In this document: in pieces, positions 10,112 to 19,711 of the stretch | Position numbering within the stretch: position 1 is the first letter of the stretch | Layout of the letters: every line of letters starts with the position of its first letter | Source: Bacteroidota bacterium | Lineage (GTDB): Bacteria > Bacteroidota > Rhodothermia > Balneolales > Balneolaceae | NCBI GenBank assembly: GCA_027621355.1 | Contig: JAQCBZ010000006.1 | Span: forward strand, 1-64,000 | Reading direction: 5' to 3' | Length of the DNA stretch: 64,000 nt | Translations under genes and position numbers: made by a program | The notes under the pieces: generated by a model | What the model saw: the letters and a program-made list of their open reading frames with translations, nothing else | What the model was told of the DNA's origin: nothing | The model's database searches: none

Positions 10112-11613
10112 TGAAAATTAACAGAAATCTATTACTCCTTGGTGGAGCGATTGTCATTATTGGCGTGATGTGGTTTGCACTTGGGCGGAGTGGTGAGGAT
10201 ACGACTCAAATTTATGCGGAAGCTCAGCGCGGTCCGTTTGAGGTGATCATCAATACGACTGGAGAGCTTCAAGCTGAGAATTCAACCCAAATCATAGGTC
10301 CGCGTAATGCAAGAGATGTCCGTGTGTATAATTTTAACATCCAGCGCATTATCCCGGAGGGAACGGTTGTGCAACGAGGCGATTTTGTGGCCGAATTGGA
10401 TCGCTCCGAGGCCAACACACGTCTTCAAGACGCTCAATTGAACGTTCAGCAGGCAGAGTCCCAGTTTGAGCAGGCACAACTTGACAGTTCCTTGACCCTG
10501 TCCGCTGCCAGAAACACCCTCGAAAATCTTGAATTTCAGGTGGAAGAGCGTCAGTTGGCTGTAGAACAATCGATTTATGAATCACCCTCTGTGCAACGGC
10601 AAGCTGAAATCGCGTATGAACAAACCCAAAGACAGCTTCAGCAAGAGCGTGAAAATTATGTCACGAGGGTGCGTAAAGAAGAGGCTAGACTACGGGAGCT
10701 AGAAACGGAATTGATTGAAGAGCAACGCGAGCTGGAAAGAATCCAACAGGTGATCGATGAATTTACGGTGTACGCTCCAGAAAATGGGATGGTCATCTAT
10801 ACACGTAATGGTGGCACAAAAGTGGCCGAAGGGAGTAGTGTAAGCGCATGGAATCCAGTGATTGCTGAGCTACCTGATTTTTCCGTCATGGAGTCTATTA
10901 CCTATGTGAATGAAGTGGACATTCAGAAAGTTCGTGTAAATCAGTTAGTTGATATTGGACTCGATGCCATCCCAGATAAGTCATTAAGTGGTGTCGTGAC
11001 ATCCGTAGCGAATATCGGAGAGCAACGTCAAAACTCTGATTCCAAAGTGTTTGAAGTGGTGATTGAAATTAATGAGTCAGATTCAGTTCTGCGCCCATCC
11101 ATGACAACCTCAAACGCTATCTCAATTGAAGAAATTGCAGATGCCGTGTATGTCCCACTCGAAACAGTGTTTGAGTTTAATGGTTTGGATGTGGTGTACA
11201 AAAAAGCCGGTTTGGGCGTAGAGAGACAACAAGTGTGGTTAGGATCGATGAACGAAAATGATGTTGTTGTGAAAGCAGGGATTGAGGAAGGGGATGAGAT
11301 GTTGATATCGATGCCAACAGACACAGCTGGTCTCAAGTTTATTCCACTGGCTGAGGATGTTTTGCAGGAGATTCGAGCCATTGAGCAGGCGGAGATGGAA
11401 CGTCAACAAGAACAGCAGGCGCGTCAAAATCAACCAAGGCAAGCCCAAGAGGGCATGATGAGGATGGACTTTCAGAACATGACCCAAGAGCAACGAGATT
11501 CTCTCCGAAGAGTCTTTATGAATCGAGGTGCAGGAGCTCAAAGTGGTGGGGCTCGGGGTGGAGCTAGCGGACAGGTACGGGTGCAGGTTCAGTCTAATGG
11601 CTCAGGCTCGTAG
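10111..11613 (+). CDS. HlyD/MacA-type periplasmic adaptor subunit
   Basis: N-terminal TM segment, long coiled-coil, biotinyl-lipoyl-like and beta-barrel segments; followed by FtsX-like permease and TolC. Confidence 0.85.
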   Translation: MKINRNLLLLGGAIVIIGVMWFALGRSGEDTTQIYAEAQRGPFEVIINTTGELQAENSTQIIGPRNARDVRVYNFNIQRIIPEGTVVQRGDFVAELDRSEANTRLQDAQLNVQQAESQFEQAQLDSSLTLSAARNTLENLEFQVEERQLAVEQSIYESPSVQRQAEIAYEQTQRQLQQERENYVTRVRKEEARLRELETELIEEQRELERIQQVIDEFTVYAPENGMVIYTRNGGTKVAEGSSVSAWNPVIAELPDFSVMESITYVNEVDIQKVRVNQLVDIGLDAIPDKSLSGVVTSVANIGEQRQNSDSKVFEVVIEINESDSVLRPSMTTSNAISIEEIADAVYVPLETVFEFNGLDVVYKKAGLGVERQQVWLGSMNENDVVVKAGIEEGDEMLISMPTDTAGLKFIPLAEDVLQEIRAIEQAEMERQQEQQARQNQPRQAQEGMMRMDFQNMTQEQRDSLRRVFMNRGAGAQSGGARGGASGQVRVQVQSNGSGS

Positions 11614-11619
11614 GGCGAT

Positions 11620-13011
11620 ATGAATCTCCAAAACCTAGGGTATAATTTCGATATTGCCATAGAGGCAATGAAGCAAAATCGACTTCGATCGTTTTTGACA
11701 TCGTTGGGGATTATTTTTGGTGTAGCCTCTGTGATATCTATGCTTGCCATTGGTCGTGGAGCACAGGAAGAAGTGCTTGACCAAATGAAGCTGTTGGGGA
11801 CCAATAATATTATTGTGCAACCGGTGGTGGAGCAAAAAGAGGGGGATGTTGAATCATCTGGAGGTGATGCATCCACGGAATCGAATTCCAAAAAGTTCTC
11901 TCCAGGGCTCACACTCCAAGATCTCGAAGCCATTCGGGCGAATATCCCCTACGTAGAAACGGCCACGCCTGAGATTATATACGACACACAAATTATCCGA
12001 TCGGGGCGTATGCGAACGGGTAAAATTATCGGTGTGTCGGACGAGTATTTTGAAATCAATGAATCGTCCTTTGAGCTTGGGGATAATTTCACCGATAGTC
12101 AGGTGGAAGAGTCCTTACCTGTTGCCATCATTGGTGCTGGAATACGAGCGAAGTTTTTTTCTGGGGATGACCCTATTGGCAAACGGATCAAGGCAGGAAG
12201 GGTGTGGTTTCGTGTGGTTGGAGTGCTGGAAGAGAAGCGAATTTCGAATCAACAAATTGAAAATCTGGGCATTCGCGATTACAACATGGATATCTATGCG
12301 CCAGTGACATCCGTCCTCTTGCGCTATGGAAATCGCTCAGTGGTAACAGGTGATGATGTAGGAGGTGGGGGTGGTAGCACGACGACGATGATTTTTGGTC
12401 GTGGGTTCGCGATTTCTACGACGTCTTCTTCCTCGGGAGTCAATAGTGGGGATGGAAACACCAACGAAGTCGATCGACTTATTGTACGAGTAGAGGACAA
12501 TCAATACAGTGTGGCCGTTTCAGAAATTATGTCTCGAATGTTGCAACGTCGACACAATGACGTCGTAGATTTTGAGATTATCGTCCCTGAATTGTTGTTA
12601 GAGCAAGAGCAACGGACCAAAAATATCTTCAACATCGTACTTGCAGCCATTGCCTCCATCTCGTTGATTGTTGGAGGGATTGGGATTATGAATATCATGC
12701 TCGCCTCTGTGATCGAACGGTACCGTGAAATTGGAGTACGTCGTGCCGTTGGGGCTCAGCAGAAAGATATCCGCATGCAATTTTTGACGGAGGCTCTCAC
12801 GATTTGTTTCGTGGGTGGATTTATTGGCATTGTCCTTGGGATTGTGCTGAGTTTGGTGATCCAGTGGTTTGCGGGCATACAAACGATTGTCACACTCGCC
12901 TCTATTTTGATTTCTTTTGGGGTAGCGTCATTGATTGGCGTGGTATTTGGATACGTTCCAGCAAAGCGAGCGTCCGAACAAGATGTTGTTGTTGCACTTA
13001 GATATGAGTAA
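11620..13011 (+). CDS. MacB/FtsX-type ABC transporter permease (no ATPase domain)
   Basis: N-term IAIEAMKQNRLRSFLTSLGIIFGVASVISMLAIGRGAQ and C-term GGIGIMNIMLASVIERYREIGVRRAVGAQQKDI. Confidence 0.9.
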   Translation: MNLQNLGYNFDIAIEAMKQNRLRSFLTSLGIIFGVASVISMLAIGRGAQEEVLDQMKLLGTNNIIVQPVVEQKEGDVESSGGDASTESNSKKFSPGLTLQDLEAIRANIPYVETATPEIIYDTQIIRSGRMRTGKIIGVSDEYFEINESSFELGDNFTDSQVEESLPVAIIGAGIRAKFFSGDDPIGKRIKAGRVWFRVVGVLEEKRISNQQIENLGIRDYNMDIYAPVTSVLLRYGNRSVVTGDDVGGGGGSTTTMIFGRGFAISTTSSSSGVNSGDGNTNEVDRLIVRVEDNQYSVAVSEIMSRMLQRRHNDVVDFEIIVPELLLEQEQRTKNIFNIVLAAIASISLIVGGIGIMNIMLASVIERYREIGVRRAVGAQQKDIRMQFLTEALTICFVGGFIGIVLGIVLSLVIQWFAGIQTIVTLASILISFGVASLIGVVFGYVPAKRASEQDVVVALRYE

Positions 13012-14620
13012 TCCTATGGAATCCATGTTTATCTCACACCGAGAATCCCACATTCGCACGTTTGCCCCCATCTTTATGATGACTTTTTGCCTGGGGATCT
13101 GCATGATCTCCATGCCACTTGTTTCGTTCGCTCAGTCGGGTCAGGAGGGTTCTTCAGAGGCTTCTGCTAGCACCTTATCCACAGAACCAGCCACCGGGCA
13201 AGTCACTGCGCAAGTCACTGCCCAAATATTTGAGTTAGAGGAAACCATCCAGTTAGCTCTTGAGCAAAGTCCATTGTCTCGTGCAGCCAAGTATTCGTTG
13301 GTTGCAAGTCAGTATCGATATAAGTCTTTCCGCGCGGATTTGCTTCCTAGCTTAGATCTCTCAGGAGATGTACCTAATTACAACCGCCGTCTCTCCACTC
13401 GGTTGGCTGATGATGGGAGTACGCAGTTTATTGCAACAAAACAATCGAACGCGAGTTTAGAGTTAGGTGTAAACCAAAACCTATTGTGGACAGGAGGGAC
13501 AGTCTCGATTGCAAGTGGAATGACACGACTGGGGATTTTTAGTGATGAGAATACTTACTTGTGGAGCTCAACCCCCTTAGTTGTGAGCTACCGTCAACCA
13601 CTCTTTCAATATAATGCGCTCAAATGGCGCAATCGGCTTGAACCGTTACGCTTGACCATTGCAGAAAAACAGTATGTCGAGGAGCTTGAGGACCTTTCCT
13701 TCACCGTGACACAACGGTATTTTGATGTGTTACTAGCCAAAATCAACCTTGACATTGCCCAAACCAATGTCGCGGTCAATGACTCGATTTATAATATCTC
13801 TCGGGGTCGATTCAACATTGGGACGATTGCCGAAAACGACCTATTGCAAAGTGAATTGGCACTCAGAAATGCGGAGACCAATCTCACAAGCTCACAAATT
13901 CAGTACGATCAGCAGATCAAGAATTTTCGATTGTTGCTTGGGTTACCTGCAGATGCAGATTTCGATGTGAGTATTCCGGAACAGCTTCCTCGTCTTGATG
14001 TTACAGCAGACAAAGCCTTAGCGATGGCACAGCAGAACAACAGTACATCTCTGAATAACGCATTACAAGAGATTGATGCTCGCCGCCAGTTAGAACAAGC
14101 AGTGAGGCAAAGCACATTTTCGGCTAACATTATTGCCAATGTGGGGTTTAACCAAACGGCCGAAGACATTAACGATGTCTACAACGACCCGTTGGACCAG
14201 CAGTTTATTACACTAGGTTTTGATATCCCCATTTTTAATTGGGGCAAGGCACGAGCGGAGATTCAGTCGGCGCGCAATGTACAACGTGAAGTGGCCGATG
14301 AAATCGCTTACAGCCAAGCTCAGTTTGAGCTTGCCGTTCAAAATACGGTAATGGAGTTTTTACAGCTGGAACGTCAGCTAGAGATCGCCGCTCAATCTGA
14401 CACGATTGCCCTACGTCGATATCAGGTTGCTCGTAATCGTTATCTCATTGGTAATATCGATATTACCAATCTTCTGATTGCTCAAAATGAGCGCGATTCC
14501 GCGAAGCGTGCCTACATCCAAGCTCTTCGAACGTACTGGCTTGGAGTGTATAATTTGCGCCGCCTAACGCTCTACGATTTTGAAATCCAAGCGCCCATTA
14601 CCTATGAGCTAGAGCTTTAA
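13004..14620 (+). CDS. TolC family outer membrane efflux protein
   Basis: Signal peptide, repeated OEP helical segments (RYFDVLLAKINLDIAQTNV, RNVQREVADEIAYSQAQFELAVQNT). Track start 12935 overlaps the permease; ATG at 13004 or 13016 more likely. Confidence 0.87.
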   Translation: MSNPMESMFISHRESHIRTFAPIFMMTFCLGICMISMPLVSFAQSGQEGSSEASASTLSTEPATGQVTAQVTAQIFELEETIQLALEQSPLSRAAKYSLVASQYRYKSFRADLLPSLDLSGDVPNYNRRLSTRLADDGSTQFIATKQSNASLELGVNQNLLWTGGTVSIASGMTRLGIFSDENTYLWSSTPLVVSYRQPLFQYNALKWRNRLEPLRLTIAEKQYVEELEDLSFTVTQRYFDVLLAKINLDIAQTNVAVNDSIYNISRGRFNIGTIAENDLLQSELALRNAETNLTSSQIQYDQQIKNFRLLLGLPADADFDVSIPEQLPRLDVTADKALAMAQQNNSTSLNNALQEIDARRQLEQAVRQSTFSANIIANVGFNQTAEDINDVYNDPLDQQFITLGFDIPIFNWGKARAEIQSARNVQREVADEIAYSQAQFELAVQNTVMEFLQLERQLEIAAQSDTIALRRYQVARNRYLIGNIDITNLLIAQNERDSAKRAYIQALRTYWLGVYNLRRLTLYDFEIQAPITYELEL

Positions 14621-15999
14621 CTCTTTGGATCGTCACTTGCCATGTGGGCAAGAAATCTAGCTGATACTTCACGTCCTCTGTAAAAGTCTTCGATAGAGAA
14701 ACTTTCGTTTGGTGAGTGGAGTCCGTCTTCGTTGAGACCAAATCCCATTAACACGGAGTCGACACCAAGGACCCGTTTGAAATCTGCGATAATTGGAATA
14801 GAGCCACCCTCGCGAGTAAAAAACACCTCCGTTTGGTACACTTCTTTGAATGCTTGAGCGGCCTTTTGAATAGGATCAGAGGTTAGATCCATGACCACAG
14901 GGCTCCCTCCATGATGATTGATGACGTTGACGCGTACAGATGGAGGCGCAATCGAATGGATAAACGATTTGAACTTATCGGCAATGGACTGTGGATCTTG
15001 GTTTGGGACAAGTCGCATGGAGACTTTGGCTCCTGCTTTGGCTGGAAGTACCGTTTTGGCACCTTCGCCTTGATATCCACCCCAGAGCCCGTTCACATCA
15101 AAGGTGGGACGGCTGGAGATCCGTTCATGAACGGTGTACTCTGGCTCCCCGACCACCTCTTCAATTCCAATGGCCTTTGTGTAGGTGTCCATCGAAAACG
15201 GAAGTGCATGGACGGCCTCTTGCTCTGCTTTGGTCAGTTCGAGCACGTCGTCATAGAAGCCAGGGATTAGAATTTTTCCTGTTTTGAGATCTATGCATTG
15301 AGATAACATGTCGTTTAAGATCGTAGCAGGATTCGGTGCCGCGCCTCCATAAACCCCGGAGTGCAGATCACGGGTGGGACCTTCGACGTGCACTTCTAGA
15401 TAGGCAAGACCACGAAGCCCAACGGTGATGGAAGGTTGATTCTTGCCAAACATCGCGGTGTCAGATACTAAAACGGTATCACAGGTACACCACGCTTTGT
15501 GCTCTTCAAGAAAAGGCACAAGGTTTGGGGATCCTATTTCCTCCTCTCCCTCAAGAAGGATTTTTACATTCACAGGCAATCGTTGTTCGGTGGCAAGCCA
15601 TGCTTCCAATGCACACACATGGATAAAGCTTTGGCCTTTGTCATCACTTGCACCCCGGGCATACAGCCGATCTCCCTTTTGTGTTGGCTCAAAAGGAGGC
15701 GTTTCCCAGAGTTCCAGTGGATCTGCTGGCTGCACATCATAATGGCCATAGATTAATACGGTGGGGGCATCCGGCGCATGAAGCCATTCGGCCGTAACAA
15801 TTGGATGACCGGGGGTGCTATGAACAGTAGCCTTCTTCAATCCGATGGACTCTAAGTGATTGCGGAGGTGCTCTGCTAACGCTTGGACATCACCCGCATG
15901 CTCCGGGCTGGTACTCACACTTGGGACGCGGAGAATCTCTTTGAGTGCGTCAAGATGTGAATGTTTGTGAGCGTCAAGATAGGTGCGTATGGCATCCAT
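14617..15999 (-). CDS. M20 family dipeptidase
   Basis: VLIYGHYDVQPADPLELWETPPFEPTQKGDRLYARGASDDKGQ; LLEGEEEIGSPNL. Confidence 0.92.
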   Translation of the reverse strand: MDAIRTYLDAHKHSHLDALKEILRVPSVSTSPEHAGDVQALAEHLRNHLESIGLKKATVHSTPGHPIVTAEWLHAPDAPTVLIYGHYDVQPADPLELWETPPFEPTQKGDRLYARGASDDKGQSFIHVCALEAWLATEQRLPVNVKILLEGEEEIGSPNLVPFLEEHKAWCTCDTVLVSDTAMFGKNQPSITVGLRGLAYLEVHVEGPTRDLHSGVYGGAAPNPATILNDMLSQCIDLKTGKILIPGFYDDVLELTKAEQEAVHALPFSMDTYTKAIGIEEVVGEPEYTVHERISSRPTFDVNGLWGGYQGEGAKTVLPAKAGAKVSMRLVPNQDPQSIADKFKSFIHSIAPPSVRVNVINHHGGSPVVMDLTSDPIQKAAQAFKEVYQTEVFFTREGGSIPIIADFKRVLGVDSVLMGFGLNEDGLHSPNESFSIEDFYRGREVSARFLAHMASDDPKS

Positions 16000-16025
16000 A
16001 GTGTGGTGAAATAGTGTGGTGAAAT
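16000..16025 (-). repeat. Two perfect tandem copies of a 13-bp unit abutting the dipeptidase start codon
   Basis: agtgtggtgaaat x2 on the plus strand; minus strand reads ATTTCACCACACT ATTTCACCACACT ATG. Confidence 0.92.
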
Positions 16026-16085
16026 TCGGGTTAGGTGTGGATTCGCATCTGTTGCAGAGTCGAATCTAGATACTGGATGGTTCTA

Positions 16086-16931
16086 TTATGAGCCAAGATA
16101 ACGGGTATCGGCTAGGAAAACATCCTTAGATGGGAGCCAACCTGAGGAACCATTGGAGAGGGTGACAGGAAGCCATTCTGTCCGTGGAATAGATGAATTG
16201 GAGGCTACACTTTCATCAAGATCACCGCTAAAATCACCCATTCTCACCCTAAATTCGACCCCCTCATACGCGATGGTTTCACTTGGAAACTCTTGGTTGG
16301 GTTCATCATACAGTGTCACAGATTCGGCAGTGACTAAGCCTTTCACCGTCTCAGCATACTGAGTCGCGCTTGACCATAAGATGATGGACGCCACAAGGGC
16401 AATCACTGCGCCCAAGCCACTTACCCATGAAGCGTGACGCCAAGAAAGGGAGCTAAACCAACCCAGTCCAAGTCCTAAGACTACAATGTATAAACCAACA
16501 GAAAGCACCCAAGACCACCCATTGGGCGTAAAAATTCCCTGAAGCGCTTCATAGCCACGCTGCCATGGGGTTTTTGGAAGCACAGGAATGGTAAATGGTA
16601 ATTGTTCTTGAACAGAGGTATAGGCATCCAGAGCTTCAGACTCGAGCCTAGGGTCTTCGGAGGCAAGAAGGAACCATCCCATCGATTCGCCCAATCGCCC
16701 CATGCGACTCGACGCTACACCTAAATTGAAATATAACTCTGGCGCTTGACCACCCTCACTTACAATCTGAGAGAGTTTCTCATAGGCCTCTAAAATTTGC
16801 CCACTCCGATACTCTTCAATGGCTTCAACAAAACGGGCTTCCTGTGCCGATTGTAGGTCAGAGGGTGCGTCACTTCCCCCACCTTGTATCATGATCTGCA
16901 TCACAATAGCCAATAAGAATCCAAGACTCAT
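16086..16931 (-). CDS. BatE-like TPR/SH3-domain membrane protein
   Basis: TPR-like N-terminus (APELYFNLGVASSRMGRLGESMGWFLLA), two TM helices, SH3-like C-terminus; overlaps the BatD-like gene. Confidence 0.72.
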   Translation of the reverse strand: MSLGFLLAIVMQIMIQGGGSDAPSDLQSAQEARFVEAIEEYRSGQILEAYEKLSQIVSEGGQAPELYFNLGVASSRMGRLGESMGWFLLASEDPRLESEALDAYTSVQEQLPFTIPVLPKTPWQRGYEALQGIFTPNGWSWVLSVGLYIVVLGLGLGWFSSLSWRHASWVSGLGAVIALVASIILWSSATQYAETVKGLVTAESVTLYDEPNQEFPSETIAYEGVEFRVRMGDFSGDLDESVASNSSIPRTEWLPVTLSNGSSGWLPSKDVFLADTRYLGS

Positions 16932-18838
16932 GAGTTCCTCTTTTGTTTTAAGGCAGTTTCTGCGATGTCAACCCATTCGCGTACAGCGTCAAGATCTACA
17001 CGGAGTTGCTCATGGGAGGCAGCTGGAGAATAAGACATCCGAGAGAGTTGTTTAAAAAGCCCCTTAGAACTCTCCTTAAACCCCTGATCTATGGCCATCG
17101 AATCTAGGAGTTTCTCAGCATCGGCAAGTGTGAAAGCCCCTGTAGGTCGTTGAAGTTTCAAACGGAGATAGTCAAGCACCTGTTGTACTAACATCGTGTA
17201 CCGTTCTTGAATCTCTTTGGATGATGTTGATTCCCCAGTGCCAAGTCCTGCATTATGAGTTTGACTTTCATGCACTTCGCATTGGTTGAGAAGGGTTTTT
17301 GCGGCTGTATGCCTCTGTCTTGAAGGCGCTTGCTGCTCTCTTATTCGTCGTGCAATCATCACAATCCAGAGACCAAGTCCAAGCATCGTCGGTATAAGAA
17401 CACGCGATACCCACGTCCCTTGTTGCCAAAACCAGGTGGGGATGGAGACGGTTTGAATCCAAGTTGGTGCACCCCCCATCATTGGAAACTGCCGAGCAGC
17501 ATCTGCTAGTTGGACCGGTGTTTGCCCTAATGCCTCACGGGCAATTAGCGGAATGGCAGGTAGCGATACCACCTCCCATCGCGCAGCGGTTGGGTTATAG
17601 TAGGCAACATCTACAGCGGGAACTTCACTTCGGCCCGCTTTGGAGGGAACGACAAGATCCGTAAAGGCCTTTTGTCCTTGAACTCGCTCATTTTGTGCAC
17701 GAAAATCGGACGCCTCTTGAGGAGAATACTCTTGCCAATCTTCTGGGTACTCCCATTGTGGACGAGTCAACAAGGGAAGATTTCCAGTGCCTTGAATCGT
17801 TGTGGTGATTTCGATCCCTTCACCCACTTGCACTTCACGGGCTGAAGCACTACGGGTAATGGTAAACGAGCCCACAGCATCCAAGATGAGATCCACACTC
17901 AGCGGATTATCGGGTCGCCGAACTTCTAACTCAAACTCTTCGGTTTGCAGTGTCACACGTCGCAGATTGGTTCCAAAGCTGTCAAAAATGCTTCCAAATG
18001 GGTCTCTGCTGGATACCTGAGAGCGAACACCCAGCACCATGGGGAATGGGTCCACAACAAGTGTACCTGTCCGCGTTGGAAAGACCATAAACTTTAGCAA
18101 CGTGGCACGACGAAATCGTTGACCCTGGATCAGTGCATCTTCGGCGCGTGGCTGTGCTTGACCCTCTAGTTCTTCTTTCCATAAGCCGTCTGCACTCCAA
18201 CCTGTCAAAGGTTGAAACGACTGCACCTCTAAACCATTTCGAAAATAGAGAACCACTTCCGCTAACAGTTGTTGTCCTAGCACGGGAGTCTGATCATCAA
18301 ATTCCATCTCTATAAAAATATCAGGAATCGATCCGTCATCAGCCGAGGCGCCAGTCGCAGCCGATTGAACCTGGAAGGGAATGGGCTCTGTAGTGTACGT
18401 TTCTCCATCAATCACAACCTCTAGAGATGGAATCTCAAACGAGCCCTCACGTTCAGCCATTAACGTGTAGGTGTACGTCAACGATGAGGAGGCGTTGCCA
18501 TTAATAATTTGATAACTCGATGACCGTGAGGGAACTCGGTTCAGGACTCTCGCACCGGGAATCTGTCCAATTTGGGGGTAATCCGCGCTCGAAAACGCAC
18601 CATTTTTGATTTCAATGCTCAGATTGAAGGATTCACCTGTGTAGACAATCGTATTGGAGAGCGTGGCTTGAATCTCGGGGCTTTGCCCTTGAGCCATGGT
18701 GGAGTTAACCATCGTCATCGCCACGATTGCACATGCAATCACCCATCTGCGTAGCTGTAAGGCTCTACAAACACCTATCAGTTGAAGGACATGATGCGTC
18801 CATGGATTCCATGTAGACATCATCATCAGTTTTACCAA
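16928..18838 (-). CDS. BatD family protein
   Basis: ATLSNTIVYTGESFNLSIEIKNG..., FTITRSASAREVQVGEGIEITTTIQGTGNLPLLTRPQ, C-terminal TM; typical BatD architecture. Confidence 0.85.
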   Translation of the reverse strand: MVKLMMMSTWNPWTHHVLQLIGVCRALQLRRWVIACAIVAMTMVNSTMAQGQSPEIQATLSNTIVYTGESFNLSIEIKNGAFSSADYPQIGQIPGARVLNRVPSRSSSYQIINGNASSSLTYTYTLMAEREGSFEIPSLEVVIDGETYTTEPIPFQVQSAATGASADDGSIPDIFIEMEFDDQTPVLGQQLLAEVVLYFRNGLEVQSFQPLTGWSADGLWKEELEGQAQPRAEDALIQGQRFRRATLLKFMVFPTRTGTLVVDPFPMVLGVRSQVSSRDPFGSIFDSFGTNLRRVTLQTEEFELEVRRPDNPLSVDLILDAVGSFTITRSASAREVQVGEGIEITTTIQGTGNLPLLTRPQWEYPEDWQEYSPQEASDFRAQNERVQGQKAFTDLVVPSKAGRSEVPAVDVAYYNPTAARWEVVSLPAIPLIAREALGQTPVQLADAARQFPMMGGAPTWIQTVSIPTWFWQQGTWVSRVLIPTMLGLGLWIVMIARRIREQQAPSRQRHTAAKTLLNQCEVHESQTHNAGLGTGESTSSKEIQERYTMLVQQVLDYLRLKLQRPTGAFTLADAEKLLDSMAIDQGFKESSKGLFKQLSRMSYSPAASHEQLRVDLDAVREWVDIAETALKQKRNS

Positions 18839-19695
18839 TCTTTGGCCTTACGGTTTTGTTGTTCCTTGGCCTCTTTTTTCATCTCTCGCAATAGATCTTT
18901 CTCTTTTTGCTCTAATGCATCCAGCAGTGCTTCAGCTTCTCTTGGTTGCATGGAGGGAGCTTGCCCTTGTTGCGGCTGCTGCTGAGGTGGAGGTTGATTT
19001 TGCTGATTTGGGTCTTGATTTTGACCGTCTTGGTTTTGCTCTGAATCCTGATTCTGACCATCCTGATTTTGATCAGAGTTTTGGTCCTGCTGATCTTGAT
19101 TTTCGTTTTGCTCAGAGTTTTGATTCTGGTCTTGGTTCTGGTCTTGATCCTGATTTTGATTGTTCTGCTGCTGGTTCTGTTGCTGTTGTTGGAGCAGCAT
19201 CTCGAGATTATGTTTAGCGTCAGGATCTTGTGGATTGGCTTTCAATGCCTGCTTTAACGCATCAATCGCAGCTTCAGGATCTTGTTGTGCAAGCAAGGTG
19301 CCTTTGTTATAGTCGGCTTTGGACAATTCAGTAGGATCAAAGGACTGCGAAAGCCCAGATTCTTTGAACGCATCATATGATTCTATTGCTTTTTCGGTAT
19401 CGCCAAGTTGTGCTAATGAGTTGCCTAAATTGAACCAAAGCTTGGGTAGTGTTTGATTGGGTTTGTCTTGTTCAGCAGGCTGCCGCTGGAGTAATCCCCG
19501 ATAAGCCTCCGCTGCTTGATCGTATGTCCCGTCATTATAGAGTTCATTGGCCTCTTTTTCAGGCTGGACCCAAGGCGTTAAAGGAGAGGATTGCCCATGT
19601 AAAAGACCCAAAGGTCCAAAAACCAGCAAGAGCAAGGCCAACGCGCTGGTAAAGCCGACCAAAGTCTGCACAATAAATGGAGTCCCTAGTTTCAT
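18832..19695 (-). CDS. BatC-like TPR protein with Gln/Asn/Asp-rich low-complexity tail
   Basis: TPRs (NELYNDGTYDQAAEAYRGLL, WFNLGNSLAQLGDTEKAIESYDAF), then NQDQDQNQDQNQNSEQNENQDQQDQ. Start trimmed to MKLGTPF to avoid overlap with yebC. Confidence 0.78.
   Translation of the reverse strand: MKLGTPFIVQTLVGFTSALALLLLVFGPLGLLHGQSSPLTPWVQPEKEANELYNDGTYDQAAEAYRGLLQRQPAEQDKPNQTLPKLWFNLGNSLAQLGDTEKAIESYDAFKESGLSQSFDPTELSKADYNKGTLLAQQDPEAAIDALKQALKANPQDPDAKHNLEMLLQQQQQNQQQNNQNQDQDQNQDQNQNSEQNENQDQQDQNSDQNQDGQNQDSEQNQDGQNQDPNQQNQPPPQQQPQQGQAPSMQPREAEALLDALEQKEKDLLREMKKEAKEQQNRKAKDW
18963..19197 (-). repeat. Q/N/D-rich low-complexity coding repeat in the BatC-like protein
   Basis: Degenerate repeats of CAG/CAA/AAT/GAT codons. 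Confidence 0.85.
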
Positions 19696-19711
19696 AGAGT
19701 TAGAAAACGTC

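Noticed and set aside
18915-19217. Plus-strand hydrophobic ORFs opposite the BatC-like tail (for example 19069-19257 MIRVLVLLILIFVLLRVLILVLVLVL)
   Set aside because: Artefact of reading Gln/Asn/Asp repeat codons on the complementary strand.
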